A stretch of 45,763 bases of DNA from an uncultured Collinsella sp. GTDB taxonomy: Bacteria > Actinomycetota > Coriobacteriia > Coriobacteriales > Coriobacteriaceae. Position 1 is the first letter of the stretch. Each line of letters starts with the position of its first letter. The notes below the pieces were generated by a model. That model was not told where the DNA came from. It worked only from the letters and a program-made list of their open reading frames with translations, and ran no database searches. The translations under genes were made by a program, and so were the position numbers. This document shows positions 1 through 7,561 of the stretch, in pieces. Where the stretch lies: the NCBI GenBank assembly GCA_900547765.1, contig URIA01000012.1, positions 1-45,763 of the forward strand, in the 5' to 3' direction.

Positions 1-647
1 GGATCCTTCATCACGGCCTCCATGCGGTCGTTATCCGTGACGAAGTAAGCGGAGACGTAGCCCTTGTCGAACTGCATGCCCTCGACGGTGTCGATGGTGA
101 TGTCGAACGTCTGGGAATCCTCGACGGTGATGACGCCGTCCTTGCCCACGACCTCCATGGCCTCGGCGATCTTCTCGCCGACCTCGGGGTCACCGGCGGA
201 GATGGTACCGACGGAAGCAATCTGCTCCTTGGTCTCGACCGGCTTGGCCTGCTTCTTCATCTCGGCGACGGCGGCGTTGACGGCCTTGTCGATGCCGCGA
301 CGGATGGCCAGCGGGTTGGCGCCAGCGGCGACGTTGCGCAGACCGTCGTTGACGATGGCTTGAGCGAGCAGGGTTGCGGTGGTGGTGCCGTCACCCACGG
401 TGTCGTTGGTCTTGGTGGCGACCTCCTTCACCAGCTGAGCACCCATGTTCTCGATGTTGTCCTCGAGCTCAATCTCCTTGGCGACAGAAACGCCGTCGTT
501 GGTGATGGTCGGAGCACCGAACGTGCGCTGCAGTGCAACGTAGCGACCCTTGGGGCCCATGGTGACGGTAACGGCGTCGGCCAGAGTGTTGACACCCTTG
601 GCGAGCTTAGCGCGGGCATCGGTGTTGAACGTAATGTTCTTTGCCAT
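1..647 (-). CDS. groEL: 60 kDa chaperonin GroEL, N-terminal part (cut by window edge)
   Basis: This is the N-terminal 215 residues of the GroEL chaperonin, which refolds proteins in the cytoplasm inside a double-ring cage capped by GroES. The protein opens MAKNITFNTDARAKLAKGV and carries the ATP-site stretch TMGPKGRYVALQ followed by NDGVSVAKEIELED and VGDGTTTATLLAQAI (equatorial domain, including the conserved DGTTT). The intermediate and apical domain starts follow. The reading frame is still open at base 1, so the rest lies outside the window. The start ATG at 647 is preceded by a good ribosome binding site (GGAGGATTACC before the ATG). groES lies 96 bases upstream on the same strand, so the two form the usual groES-groEL operon. 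I am certain of the family. Confidence 0.97.
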   Translation of the reverse strand, partial: MAKNITFNTDARAKLAKGVNTLADAVTVTMGPKGRYVALQRTFGAPTITNDGVSVAKEIELEDNIENMGAQLVKEVATKTNDTVGDGTTTATLLAQAIVNDGLRNVAAGANPLAIRRGIDKAVNAAVAEMKKQAKPVETKEQIASVGTISAGDPEVGEKIAEAMEVVGKDGVITVEDSQTFDITIDTVEGMQFDKGYVSAYFVTDNDRMEAVMKD

Positions 648-743
648 GGTAGGTAATCCTCCAAAAGAAATGTGACTCGCGTCGCCGCTTCCGAGTCCTA
701 TGCGGCGGGCGCGTTCAAAGACGAATCAGAGATTCTGACGAGA

Positions 744-1037
744 CTAGGCCTCGACGACAGCGTAGATGTCGTCGGCGCGCATCAGCAGATACTTCTCGCC
801 GTCGACCTTGACCTCGTTGCCACCGAACTTACCGTAGATGACAACGTCACCGACCTTGACGTCCATGGGGATGCGCTCACCCTTGTCGTTGACCTTGCCG
901 GCACCAACGGCAACGATGGTGCCGCGCTGCGGCTTCTCCTGGGCGTTGCTGGCGATATACAGACCAGAAGCGGTCTTCTGCTCGGCCTCGTCGGGCTTGA
1001 CCAGAACACGATCTGCAAGCGGCTTCAAAGACGACAT
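744..1037 (-). CDS. groES: 10 kDa co-chaperonin GroES
   Basis: This 97-residue protein is GroES, the heptameric lid of the GroEL cage. It shows the family start LKPLADRVLVKPDEAEQKT, the mobile loop TASGLYIASNAQEKPQ, the GTIVAVGAG strand and the C-terminal KYLLMRADDIYAVVEA. Length is normal for the family. The ATG at 1037 has an AAGGAGGAGACA ribosome binding site. It is the first gene of the groESL operon. I looked for a CIRCE (HrcA) or HAIR (HspR) operator in 1038-1172 and saw neither. The leader does contain a small hairpin (GCGTGG-TTAT-CCACGC type, 1061-1077), so regulation of this operon is unresolved from sequence. Confidence 0.97.
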   Translation of the reverse strand: MSSLKPLADRVLVKPDEAEQKTASGLYIASNAQEKPQRGTIVAVGAGKVNDKGERIPMDVKVGDVVIYGKFGGNEVKVDGEKYLLMRADDIYAVVEA

Positions 1038-1146
1038 GCTTGTCTCCTCCTTTTTGGGCCGCGTGGTTATGCCACGCGAATTAACCCTTTTTGTTTGCGT
1101 ACGCGTTGAATGGTACCCACGAATGGCGGGTTATACAACACGGAGT

Positions 1147-1164
1147 CAAAAAATCTTATTTTTT
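1147..1164. promoter_or_regulatory. AT-rich inverted repeat upstream of groES
   Basis: CAAAAAAT-CTT-ATTTTTTG is a perfect inverted repeat with 8-bp arms and a 3-nt centre, about 110 bases upstream of groES and just before the 6S-like hairpin. It could be an operator for groESL or part of the promoter of the RNA. No known heat-shock operator matches it. Confidence 0.3.
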
Positions 1165-1172
1165 GGCACTTA

Positions 1173-1376
1173 GATTTTCTGAATGCCGGGGGATAACCTA
1201 ACGGTGGCTCCCGGGGCGGACCGGAGGGCATGTAGTTTGCTGCTCTACAGTCCTGCGCAAGACGGAAAGCACATTAAGTGCTTTCCTTTGCGTGCGGAAC
1301 TCGCGACAAACTTCATGCCCTCCGGTCCGCCCAGGGAGCCAGGTTAACTAATTCGGGCCCGGCATTCAGAAAAGTC
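1173..1376 (+). ncRNA. ssrS: Probable 6S RNA
   Basis: This 200-nt stretch folds into one long interrupted hairpin. The outer stem pairs TTTTCTGAATGCCGGG (1175-1190) with its exact complement at 1358-1373. An asymmetric internal bubble follows (about 1191-1205 and 1341-1357). The inner stem pairs GGCTCCC with GGGAGCC and a perfect 19-bp helix 1214-1232 with 1314-1332. The tip is another hairpin, GGAAAGCAC/GTGCTTTCC (1264-1286). A closing stem, large central bubble and long terminal stem is the layout of 6S RNA, which mimics an open promoter and binds the housekeeping RNA polymerase. The 3' side of the inner stem reads CATGCCCTCCGGTCCGCCC then AGGGAGCC. This resembles the E. coli 6S segment GCTCGGTCCGTCCGAGAAGCC in both sequence and position, which is why I choose the plus strand. 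No protein-coding frame fits. The exact ends are not determined. Confidence 0.7.
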
Positions 1377-1416
1377 AGTGCAGCAAAATGGCGATGCAGA
1401 TGGTGCGAACAAGAAA

Positions 1417-1444
1417 GGGGCACGTTGCTGAAACGCGCCCCTTA
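1417..1444 (-). terminator. Terminator of the YtcJ-like amidohydrolase
   Basis: On the minus strand GGGGCGCG-TTTCAGCAA-CGTGCCCC is followed by TTTCTTGTT. This is a GC-rich stem with one G-U pair and a T-rich tail, 20 bases beyond the amidohydrolase stop. Confidence 0.75.
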
Positions 1445-1460
1445 TGGGTGGGGTATGGGG

Positions 1461-3110
1461 CTAGCGCTCGTAGATTAAGTTGCCTGCCAGGTAGGTGGCT
1501 TGGACTTTGGTGGCTTGGAGTTCTTGGGGGTCGATGGTGAGCGGGTTTTGGTCCAGGACTACCAGGTCGGCGTATTTGCCGGGCTCTAGGCTGCCGAGGT
1601 TTTGCTCGTCGCCCGCTGCGTACGCGCTGCCAAGCGTGTAGCTGCGCAGGGCCGTTGCCGCGTCGATACGCTCGCTCGGCAGCCAGCCGCCCTCGGGCCA
1701 GTGGCTGCGGGGATCTTGGCGTGTGATAGCCGTGTAGAGCACGTTCATGCTGGTAACGGCCGTGATGGGGCTGTCGGTACCGAAAGCTTGACGGATACCG
1801 CGCTGCTGATAAGTTGCGAACGGCCACATGATGCGGCTGCGTTCCAGGCCCAGGTCGCGCTCCGGGCCACCCGGGTCGAGCGTGATGTGGCAAGGCTGGC
1901 TCGAGGCAATGACGTTGAGCTTGCGCAGACGATCGATGTCCTGAGGCAGCAGATTCTCCAGGTGCTCAAGCGTATTGTGGCCGTGCTGGGGCAAGCCGTA
2001 GAGCTCTGCCGCCTCCTCAAAGATATCGAGTGCGGCATGGATGGCACCGTCGCCGATAACGTGGATGCGCACGGTATGGTCACGCTCGGCTGCCGCCAAA
2101 ACCAACTTGCGCATACGCTCGACAGGGACCGTCAGGCGGCCCTGGTCGCCCGGGAAGCGCGGGTTGGTATAGGGCTCAGTGAGGTATGCGGTATGCTCGC
2201 TCGACACGCCGTCGAAGAACTGTTTAAAGCCTGGCGCCGAGAGCAGCGCGTTGTTCGCGTAGCGGGTCTGGAGTTCTTCCAAGCGCGACTGGTCATCCAG
2301 CAGCGTGGGAAACAGATGGGCGCGGATGCCCAGCTTGCCGGAGGCCTGCAGCTTGTCGTAAACATCGTCGCGAATAAAGTCGCAGCCCGGCATGGGCATG
2401 AGCGACATATCGCAGATTGAGGTGATGCCTTGCTCGGCCATACGCTTCATCTGGTCGGCGTAAGCGCTCGCGATGCGGTCCTCGCCCAGCCACTCCAGGC
2501 AGCGCGGCAGCAGCTGCATAGCAGCCGCCTCGTGGGCGATACCCGTAAGCTCGCCATTTGCATCTTTGTCGTAACTGCCACCCGCCGGAGGCTCGCTGTC
2601 GCGCGTAACGCCAAGCGCCTCGAGTGCGCGGCTGTTGAGCCACAGCGTGTGCCCGTCGCCCGAGTACATAACGCAGGGACGATCGGGAAATGCCGCATCG
2701 AGGGAGGCCTTGGTAGGGTGCTCGGGCGGATCCCAGCGGTAATCGCGCCAACCCTGGGTCACGACCCAGGCGTCATCTGGCAAGCCTTTGGAAAACTCGA
2801 GCGCATGCTGCACCAATGCTGCCTCGGACGTGCCCATATCCATGAGCATGTACGGCGAGGAGCCAACCGAAGTATGGAAGAAATGCAGGTGCGCATCGTG
2901 GAAACCGGGGCAGACAAACTGCTCGCCGTAGTCGATAACCGGCGTGGCGGCAGGAGCGGCGGCAATCACATCATCGAGCGTACCGACTGCGACGATACGG
3001 TCGCCTGCAATGGCAATCGCCAGCTCGCGGGCGGTATCGATACCGTCTTGCGTGGTAAAGACGTTCTTGGAGCGGATAATCCGATCGATATGTTGCATGG
3101 GCATCCCCAT
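1461..3110 (-). CDS. YtcJ-like amidohydrolase (amidohydrolase family 3)
   Basis: This protein of about 549 residues belongs to the amidohydrolase superfamily, YtcJ/exoenzyme-regulatory-protein AepA group, metal-dependent TIM-barrel hydrolases whose substrates are mostly unknown. Early it has the beta-sandwich region, then the metal-binding HDAHLHFFHTS (HxH). Later come RIHVIGDGAIHAALD, NTLEHLENLLPQDIDRL and the barrel-end FGTDSPITAVTSMNVLYTAI (metal-ligand Asp). It closes with the returning sandwich strand LEPGKYADLVVLDQNPLTID. A longer in-frame extension exists upstream but is not family-like. Three closely spaced ATG codons (3110, 3104, 3098) compete; the GGGG motif 6 bases before 3098 slightly favours the last. 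No signal peptide is visible, so it is probably cytoplasmic. It is transcribed divergently from an M20 amidohydrolase, which suggests amide scavenging. Substrate unknown. Confidence 0.88.
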   Translation of the reverse strand: MGMPMQHIDRIIRSKNVFTTQDGIDTARELAIAIAGDRIVAVGTLDDVIAAAPAATPVIDYGEQFVCPGFHDAHLHFFHTSVGSSPYMLMDMGTSEAALVQHALEFSKGLPDDAWVVTQGWRDYRWDPPEHPTKASLDAAFPDRPCVMYSGDGHTLWLNSRALEALGVTRDSEPPAGGSYDKDANGELTGIAHEAAAMQLLPRCLEWLGEDRIASAYADQMKRMAEQGITSICDMSLMPMPGCDFIRDDVYDKLQASGKLGIRAHLFPTLLDDQSRLEELQTRYANNALLSAPGFKQFFDGVSSEHTAYLTEPYTNPRFPGDQGRLTVPVERMRKLVLAAAERDHTVRIHVIGDGAIHAALDIFEEAAELYGLPQHGHNTLEHLENLLPQDIDRLRKLNVIASSQPCHITLDPGGPERDLGLERSRIMWPFATYQQRGIRQAFGTDSPITAVTSMNVLYTAITRQDPRSHWPEGGWLPSERIDAATALRSYTLGSAYAAGDEQNLGSLEPGKYADLVVLDQNPLTIDPQELQATKVQATYLAGNLIYER

Positions 3111-3186
3111 CTCTGGCAGGAAATTCAACACCCCCGAGTGTACTCCCCCGCTCCAGCTACAAAACGCCAAGCGGCAAACGGCACCT

Positions 3187-3215
3187 TTGCCAGGCCAAGT
3201 GGCAGGTGGCATACT
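3187..3215 (+). promoter_or_regulatory. Promoter of the M20 amidohydrolase
   Basis: TTGCCA (3187-3192) and CATACT (3210-3215) are separated by exactly 17 bases. This is a good vegetative promoter about 50 bases before the start codon. Confidence 0.6.
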
Positions 3216-3263
3216 GGAATGAGCTTGTACGATTTTGCAAAACCAGCAAGGAGCAAATCGACC

Positions 3264-4727
3264 ATGACGAAGACCAAGGCACAGCAGATTATGGCGGCAA
3301 CCGAGGTTCGCGCGGCAGACGACGTCACCGCGGCTATCCAGGATATCGCCGCCGAGTTTGAGCCCTACATCATTAAGCAGCGCCGCCACTTCCATAAGCA
3401 CCCGGAGTTGAGCCTTGCCGAGGAGCGCACGACTTCCGACATCGCCAACCAGCTCGACGCCATGAATATCCCCTACGAGCGTCCCCTTAAGACGGGCCTG
3501 GTGGCGACCCTTCGCGGCACCGCGCCCGACGCCTACCGCGAGGACGGCACGCCGCGCCGCCGCATCCTACTGCGCGCGGATATCGACGCCCTGCCCGTCA
3601 CCGAGCAGACCGGCGAGGATTTCGCCAGCGTCAACGAGGGCTGCATGCACGCCTGCGGCCACGACTGCCACATCGCCATGATGCTCGGCACGCTGCAGAT
3701 CCTGCGCCATATGACCGACGACATCCACGGCGAAGTCCGCATCGTCTTCCAGCCCAGTGAGGAAAACGGCCAGGGCGCCAAACTCATGATCGGCACGGGC
3801 GTGCTCGACGGCGTCGATGGCGCCTACGCCGCGCACATCTGGAGTGAGGTCGACGCCGGCACCGTGAGCTGCGAGCCCGGACCGCGCATGGCCAATACCG
3901 ACTGGTTCCGCATCGACGTCCGCGGCACCTCGTGCCACGGCGCCATGCCCCAGCGCGGTCACGACGCCGTTATGGTTGCCGCCGAGATCGTCAACGCTCT
4001 GCAGACCATCGTTTCGCGCGAGATCAGTCCCTACGAGCCGGCCGTCATTACCGTCGGCGAGCTGCACGGCGGCACCGCGCGCAACGTTATCGCCGGCACG
4101 GCCTACCTCGCCGGCACGGTGCGCACCTACGGAGATTCGACCCACGAGGAAATGCCGGAGCTCATGCGCCGCATCGTGGAGCATACCGCGGCCGCCTTGG
4201 GCGCCGAGGCAGAGCTCACCGACTACACCATCGCCAATTACAAGGTCGAAAACGATGCCGCCTCGAGCGAGCGCTGCCGCCAGGCAGTAATCAAATGCCT
4301 GGGCCCCACCGGCCAAGGCCATTATCGCGGCACACTCTCGGGTGAGGATTTTTCGGAGTACCTGCGCCGCGTACCGGGCGTGCTCGCCTTTGTTGGCACG
4401 CGCAACCCCCAGATTGGCGCCACGTACGCCCAACATTCTTGCTTCTACAAGATTGACGAGTCGGTACTGGCCAAGGGCTCCATGGTGGCCGCCCAATATG
4501 CCATCGACTTTTTGGCCGAGCCCACACAAGAAGAGCTCGACGGCCCCACGATTGCCGCGGTCGCCGAGACCAATCCCGACCTGGCAGCCAAACTGCGCTC
4601 TGCCAAGGCCACGGCCGCCGAGGCCCGCGACGCCATGCACGATGCCCGCACCGCCCGACACGCCGCAATCAAGGGCATCCACGACGCTCGCGCCGCCGCC
4701 CGCCGCGAGGAGAAGCACGACGAGTAG
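3264..4727 (+). CDS. M20-family amidohydrolase (IAA-amino acid / hippurate hydrolase-like)
   Basis: This 487-residue zinc peptidase of the M20D group cleaves N-acyl amino acids or related amides in the cytoplasm. Seen in sequence: RHFHKHPELSLAEERT, RADIDALPVTEQTGEDFAS, the metal motif MHACGHDCHIAMMLG (Cys131, His133), QPSEENGQGAKLMI with the catalytic glutamates, the dimerization-domain HGAMPQRGHDAVM, and the late SGEDFSEYL and AQHSCFYKIDESVL with the final metal His. The ATG at 3264 has AAGGAG ten bases upstream; longer in-frame extensions overlap the divergent gene and are rejected. The last 70 or so residues (EPTQEELDGPTIAAVAETN to KHDE) are an unusual charged, Ala/Arg-rich helical tail beyond the normal M20 end. 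It may mediate oligomerization; its role is unknown. Confidence 0.92.
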   Translation: MTKTKAQQIMAATEVRAADDVTAAIQDIAAEFEPYIIKQRRHFHKHPELSLAEERTTSDIANQLDAMNIPYERPLKTGLVATLRGTAPDAYREDGTPRRRILLRADIDALPVTEQTGEDFASVNEGCMHACGHDCHIAMMLGTLQILRHMTDDIHGEVRIVFQPSEENGQGAKLMIGTGVLDGVDGAYAAHIWSEVDAGTVSCEPGPRMANTDWFRIDVRGTSCHGAMPQRGHDAVMVAAEIVNALQTIVSREISPYEPAVITVGELHGGTARNVIAGTAYLAGTVRTYGDSTHEEMPELMRRIVEHTAAALGAEAELTDYTIANYKVENDAASSERCRQAVIKCLGPTGQGHYRGTLSGEDFSEYLRRVPGVLAFVGTRNPQIGATYAQHSCFYKIDESVLAKGSMVAAQYAIDFLAEPTQEELDGPTIAAVAETNPDLAAKLRSAKATAAEARDAMHDARTARHAAIKGIHDARAAARREEKHDE

Positions 4728-4771
4728 TCGATCCACGACCATCTCGCAGTCATAGCCGCATCGCGATATCA

Positions 4772-4812
4772 AAGCGGGGGCGGACGCTTCGGCACGTCCG
4801 CCCCCGCTTATT
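4772..4812. terminator. Bidirectional terminator between converging genes
   Basis: AAGCGGGGGCGGACG (4772-4786) pairs perfectly with 4795-4809 around an 8-nt loop. The AA/TT ends serve both strands. It sits between the M20 gene (plus) and the zinc-ribbon gene (minus). Confidence 0.9.
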
Positions 4813-4867
4813 TGTCAAGCGCTATTTCTACCGTTTCTACCCCGTCCCCAAATGGCAGGTGGCAGGG

Positions 4868-6178
4868 TTACTCGTCCTGCGGGTCCTCGTCGGAGCTTGG
4901 CGCAGGCTCGGGCTCAGGTGCAGGCTCGGGCTCCGGTTCCGGCATGGGCGCGGGCTCGGGCTCAGGCACGGGCGCGGGCTCGGGCTCAGGCTCAGGCACG
5001 GGCTCGGGCTCGGGCTCGGGCGCAGGCGCCGGCGCCGCAGCGGAATCGGATACGGGCGCTGCGTCGGCGCTAAAACCAGCCGGAGCAGACTTCTTCTCAA
5101 ACGGCAGCACAAAAGTCAGGACGTCGTCCTTGTCCTCGTCGGCCCACTCGCTTGCGTAGCGCGCAACCCAATAGCCAACGGCACGGTGCTTGAGCATCTT
5201 GCCAAAGACCGTGAGGAATACCGTGACAAACGCCGTCAGCACCAAGAACAATACGAGCGTGATGCCACCGCCGGTAACAAGCGCCTCAATAGCCGTAGGA
5301 CGGTAGTAGTAGCTATACATACCGACAGAGGCAATGGTGCCAAAGACGAACGTCAGGATCCAGGTGACAACGTTGGCGACCAGGCCCGTCAAAAACTCGG
5401 GAAGGAACGAAGCGCAGAACAGTTTGGTCTTGTTGTGCTTAAAGGCGGCCCAGACCTTATCGAGCGAAAACGCGCTCTCGACACGACCGGTCACCGCAAA
5501 GTGCATCACGGCAATGTCGGCGAACATCTTAAAGAAGACCCCCAAGACCGCCGTGGCAATCATAGCCAGGACAAGCAGGCCAAGCGAGCCGAACAGCGCT
5601 GCCTCGAGTGCATAAGAGCCGTAATACGAATACGAGCCCGCGGCGCCAATTACCACGCTCTCCACCAGCGAAAGCACTACACCGATAACGGGAATGGCAG
5701 CGATAACCTCGAGCACGACCGAGATAACGCTCGAAAAGACTCCGAGGCCAAACGACGTGGAACGCATCAGCGGACGATCCATGCCGTCATCGATCTTAAG
5801 CGACAGATCGCGACCCCACTCGATGCCAAAGCCGGAACCGCACACGCTCGCAATGCAAGCTGCCAAAAAGCCGATGGCAGCCGCAATGCCGCCAATAACG
5901 GGAATAAACAACACGAGCACCGACACAACGCAAATCAGCGCCGGCAAAAACGCGATTTGGCATACACGCTGAAGCACGCCCGGGGTCTTGGTCATATCCT
6001 GGAACGCCTGAACCACACAGCCCTTTGGCGCATTCGCCACGGGCGGTTGCGGAACAAACTGCTGGGGCTGAGGCTGTCCCTGGGGAGCGGGGCCAGCGGC
6101 ACCGGCATTAGGAGCACCACACACGCCGCAGAACTTGTCGTTATCGCCCATAGGGGCGCCACACTGCGAGCAGAACAT
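4868..6178 (-). CDS. Zinc-ribbon membrane protein with Pro-Glu repeat tail
   Basis: This 436-residue protein is of unknown function. It opens with a zinc ribbon, MFCSQCGAPMGDNDKFCGVCG (four Cys, residues 3-21), then a Gln/Pro linker. From about residue 55 to 350 there are five to six hydrophobic segments (for example FLPALICVVSVLVLFIPVIGG, LGLLVLAMIATAVLGVFF and GGGITLVLFLVLTAFVTVFL). It ends in a run of PEPEPEP repeats. The layout resembles DUF4013-type integral membrane proteins fused to a zinc ribbon. The start at 6178 is chosen because GAAGGG lies 9 bases upstream and because the ribbon then begins at the N terminus, as in relatives; an in-frame ATG at 6187 is too close to that site. The tail is encoded by tandem near-identical hexamers (see the repeat entry). 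Confidence 0.75.
   Translation of the reverse strand: MFCSQCGAPMGDNDKFCGVCGAPNAGAAGPAPQGQPQPQQFVPQPPVANAPKGCVVQAFQDMTKTPGVLQRVCQIAFLPALICVVSVLVLFIPVIGGIAAAIGFLAACIASVCGSGFGIEWGRDLSLKIDDGMDRPLMRSTSFGLGVFSSVISVVLEVIAAIPVIGVVLSLVESVVIGAAGSYSYYGSYALEAALFGSLGLLVLAMIATAVLGVFFKMFADIAVMHFAVTGRVESAFSLDKVWAAFKHNKTKLFCASFLPEFLTGLVANVVTWILTFVFGTIASVGMYSYYYRPTAIEALVTGGGITLVLFLVLTAFVTVFLTVFGKMLKHRAVGYWVARYASEWADEDKDDVLTFVLPFEKKSAPAGFSADAAPVSDSAAAPAPAPEPEPEPVPEPEPEPAPVPEPEPAPMPEPEPEPAPEPEPAPSSDEDPQDE
4885..5036 (-). repeat. Coding microsatellite for the Pro-Glu tail
   Basis: On the plus strand this is a run of GGCTCG/GGCTCA/GGCGCG-type hexamers. They encode alternating Pro-Glu, Pro-Ala, Pro-Val and Pro-Met pairs at the C terminus of the zinc-ribbon protein. 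Units are multiples of 6, so slippage would change tail length without breaking the frame. Confidence 0.8.
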
Positions 6179-6328
6179 CGAAATCATCCCTTCGTATCTT
6201 GAGCGAATCACCTGGATCGCAAACGATGTCTTTGACATCATTATCACCCAATGTGAGTTCAAATACTCAAAGATGACCGATTTGCAAGGTACACGGCGCC
6301 AGCAGGCGGTTCGTTGAATACGTCCGCG

Positions 6329-7351
6329 TTAGTTCGTTCCGCGGAAACCCTTGCCGACGATCTCGGAGCTGTCGACAATCGTGATAAAGGCACCCGGATC
6401 GATCTCGCGCGCGTAGCGACGCAGTTGCACGGCCTCGCGACGACTCAGCACGCTCATAATCACCGTCACGCACTTGCCCGAGAAAGCACCGTAGCCGCGG
6501 CTGATAGTCGCCGTACGGTTGAGATGCTTGACGATAAACTCCTCGACCTTAAGGGGCTCGGAACAAATGACCGTGCAGACTTTGCGCAGGTGAATGCTCT
6601 CGATGGCCTTGTCGACCACAAGCGTCTTGGCAAACAGGCCGAGCACGCAGTACAGACCGACGCGCGGACCGTACAAGAAGGCCGCGATGGTCACGATGCC
6701 GATATCGACCAACAGCAGCGCACGGCCGATCTCAAGCGTGGTGCGGCGTTTGAGAATCATGGCGAGGATGTCCGTGCCGCCCGTCGAGGCACCAATATCA
6801 AAGACGATGGCGCTGCCGAGCGCCGGCAGAATCACGGCAAAGCACAGGTCGAGCCACATATCGCCCGTCATCGAGACATCGGTCGGAATAAAGAGTTCAA
6901 AAAGCGAAACATAGGCGGACAGCGCAAACGAGGCGAAGACGCTCCACAGGATTGCCTTGCGCTCCAAAAAGATAAAGCCCAAAACGACGAGAACCGCGTT
7001 AATAATCCACATAAAGACGCCGACGGGCAGGGTCGGGAACAGCGTGGACAGAATGACCGACACGCCCGAGGTGCCGCCAAAAGCAAAGTGATTAGGGGTT
7101 TTAAACGCAACGATGGCGAAGGCCGTAAGAATCAGGCCCATATTGAGCTCGGCAAAAAAGCGCGGAAAGCCCGGCTCCTGGCTGCGCTTTTGACCGGCAC
7201 GCTCGCCGCGCTCGATATCGGTGCGATCAACCACGCGCTCCATCGGCACCACGGGAGGACGATGCATCTCCTCGGCAGCACGCGATGCCGCCTCTGCCGC
7301 GGCGGCCTCAATCGCCCATGCCTTGCTTTCTGTTTCGTGCTCGTCGGGCAT
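6329..7351 (-). CDS. YitT family membrane protein (DUF161 + DUF2179)
   Basis: This 340-residue protein matches the YitT family: several hydrophobic helices (DUF161 repeats) followed by a cytoplasmic DUF2179 domain. Visible segments include FFAELNMGLILTAFAIVAFK, GTSGVSVILSTLFPTLPVGVF, LVVLGFIFLERKAILWSVFASF and IVFDIGASTGGTDILAMILKR (a family hallmark). The C-terminal domain is VCTVICSEPLKVEEFIVKHL to REIDPGAFITIVDSSEIVGKGF. The N-terminal 70 residues are charged and Ala-rich and not conserved. The ATG at 7351 has GAGGAG nine bases upstream. Function is not established; DUF2179 domains resemble regulatory ligand-binding modules. Confidence 0.88.
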   Translation of the reverse strand: MPDEHETESKAWAIEAAAAEAASRAAEEMHRPPVVPMERVVDRTDIERGERAGQKRSQEPGFPRFFAELNMGLILTAFAIVAFKTPNHFAFGGTSGVSVILSTLFPTLPVGVFMWIINAVLVVLGFIFLERKAILWSVFASFALSAYVSLFELFIPTDVSMTGDMWLDLCFAVILPALGSAIVFDIGASTGGTDILAMILKRRTTLEIGRALLLVDIGIVTIAAFLYGPRVGLYCVLGLFAKTLVVDKAIESIHLRKVCTVICSEPLKVEEFIVKHLNRTATISRGYGAFSGKCVTVIMSVLSRREAVQLRRYAREIDPGAFITIVDSSEIVGKGFRGTN

Positions 7352-7468
7352 TACGGCAACTCCTCGTTAACAATTTGGAAACAATGCGCCCATTAGGGTA
7401 ACGCGGAACGCGACGATTGCAACCCCTAGTTAGACGAGCGGTATGCCTACATCGGGGGGCATACAAAT

Positions 7469-7511
7469 AACGGCCGGCCACGCTTTTGCTTGCGCGGTCG
7501 GCCGTTTAACG
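7469..7511 (-). terminator. Terminator of the amaP-asp23 operon
   Basis: AACGGCCGGCCACGC and GCGCGGTCGGCCGTT (plus-strand view, 7469-7483 and 7492-7506) pair at 13 of 15 positions. On the minus strand the stem is followed by ATTTGTAT. Confidence 0.65.
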
Positions 7512-7519
7512 TTTTCGCA

Positions 7520-7561
7520 GATAAAACCTGCCAAAACAAACCTGTCCCTTTTTGGAAGGTT
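7520..7561. repeat. REP-like palindrome, copy 1
   Basis: CAGATAAAACCTGCCAAAA then CAAACCTGTCCCTTTTTGG form an imperfect hairpin (AACCTGCCAAAA against TTTTTGGAAGGTT). It abuts the asp23 stop codon. Nearly the same 38-nt core recurs at 12383-12429 and 39775-39815. The AACCTGTCCC core is typical of REP sequences associated with RAYT (REP-associated tyrosine transposase) systems in other bacteria. Confidence 0.65.

Noticed and set aside
1038..1172. CIRCE or HAIR heat-shock operator before groES
   Set aside because: No TTAGCACTC-N9-GAGTGCTAA or CTTGAGT-N7-ACTCAAG type sequence is present; only an AT-rich inverted repeat is seen.
2430..3263. N-terminal extension of the M20 amidohydrolase
   Set aside because: The extension overlaps the opposite amidohydrolase gene and has no protein-like motifs, whereas 3264 has a ribosome binding site and promoter.
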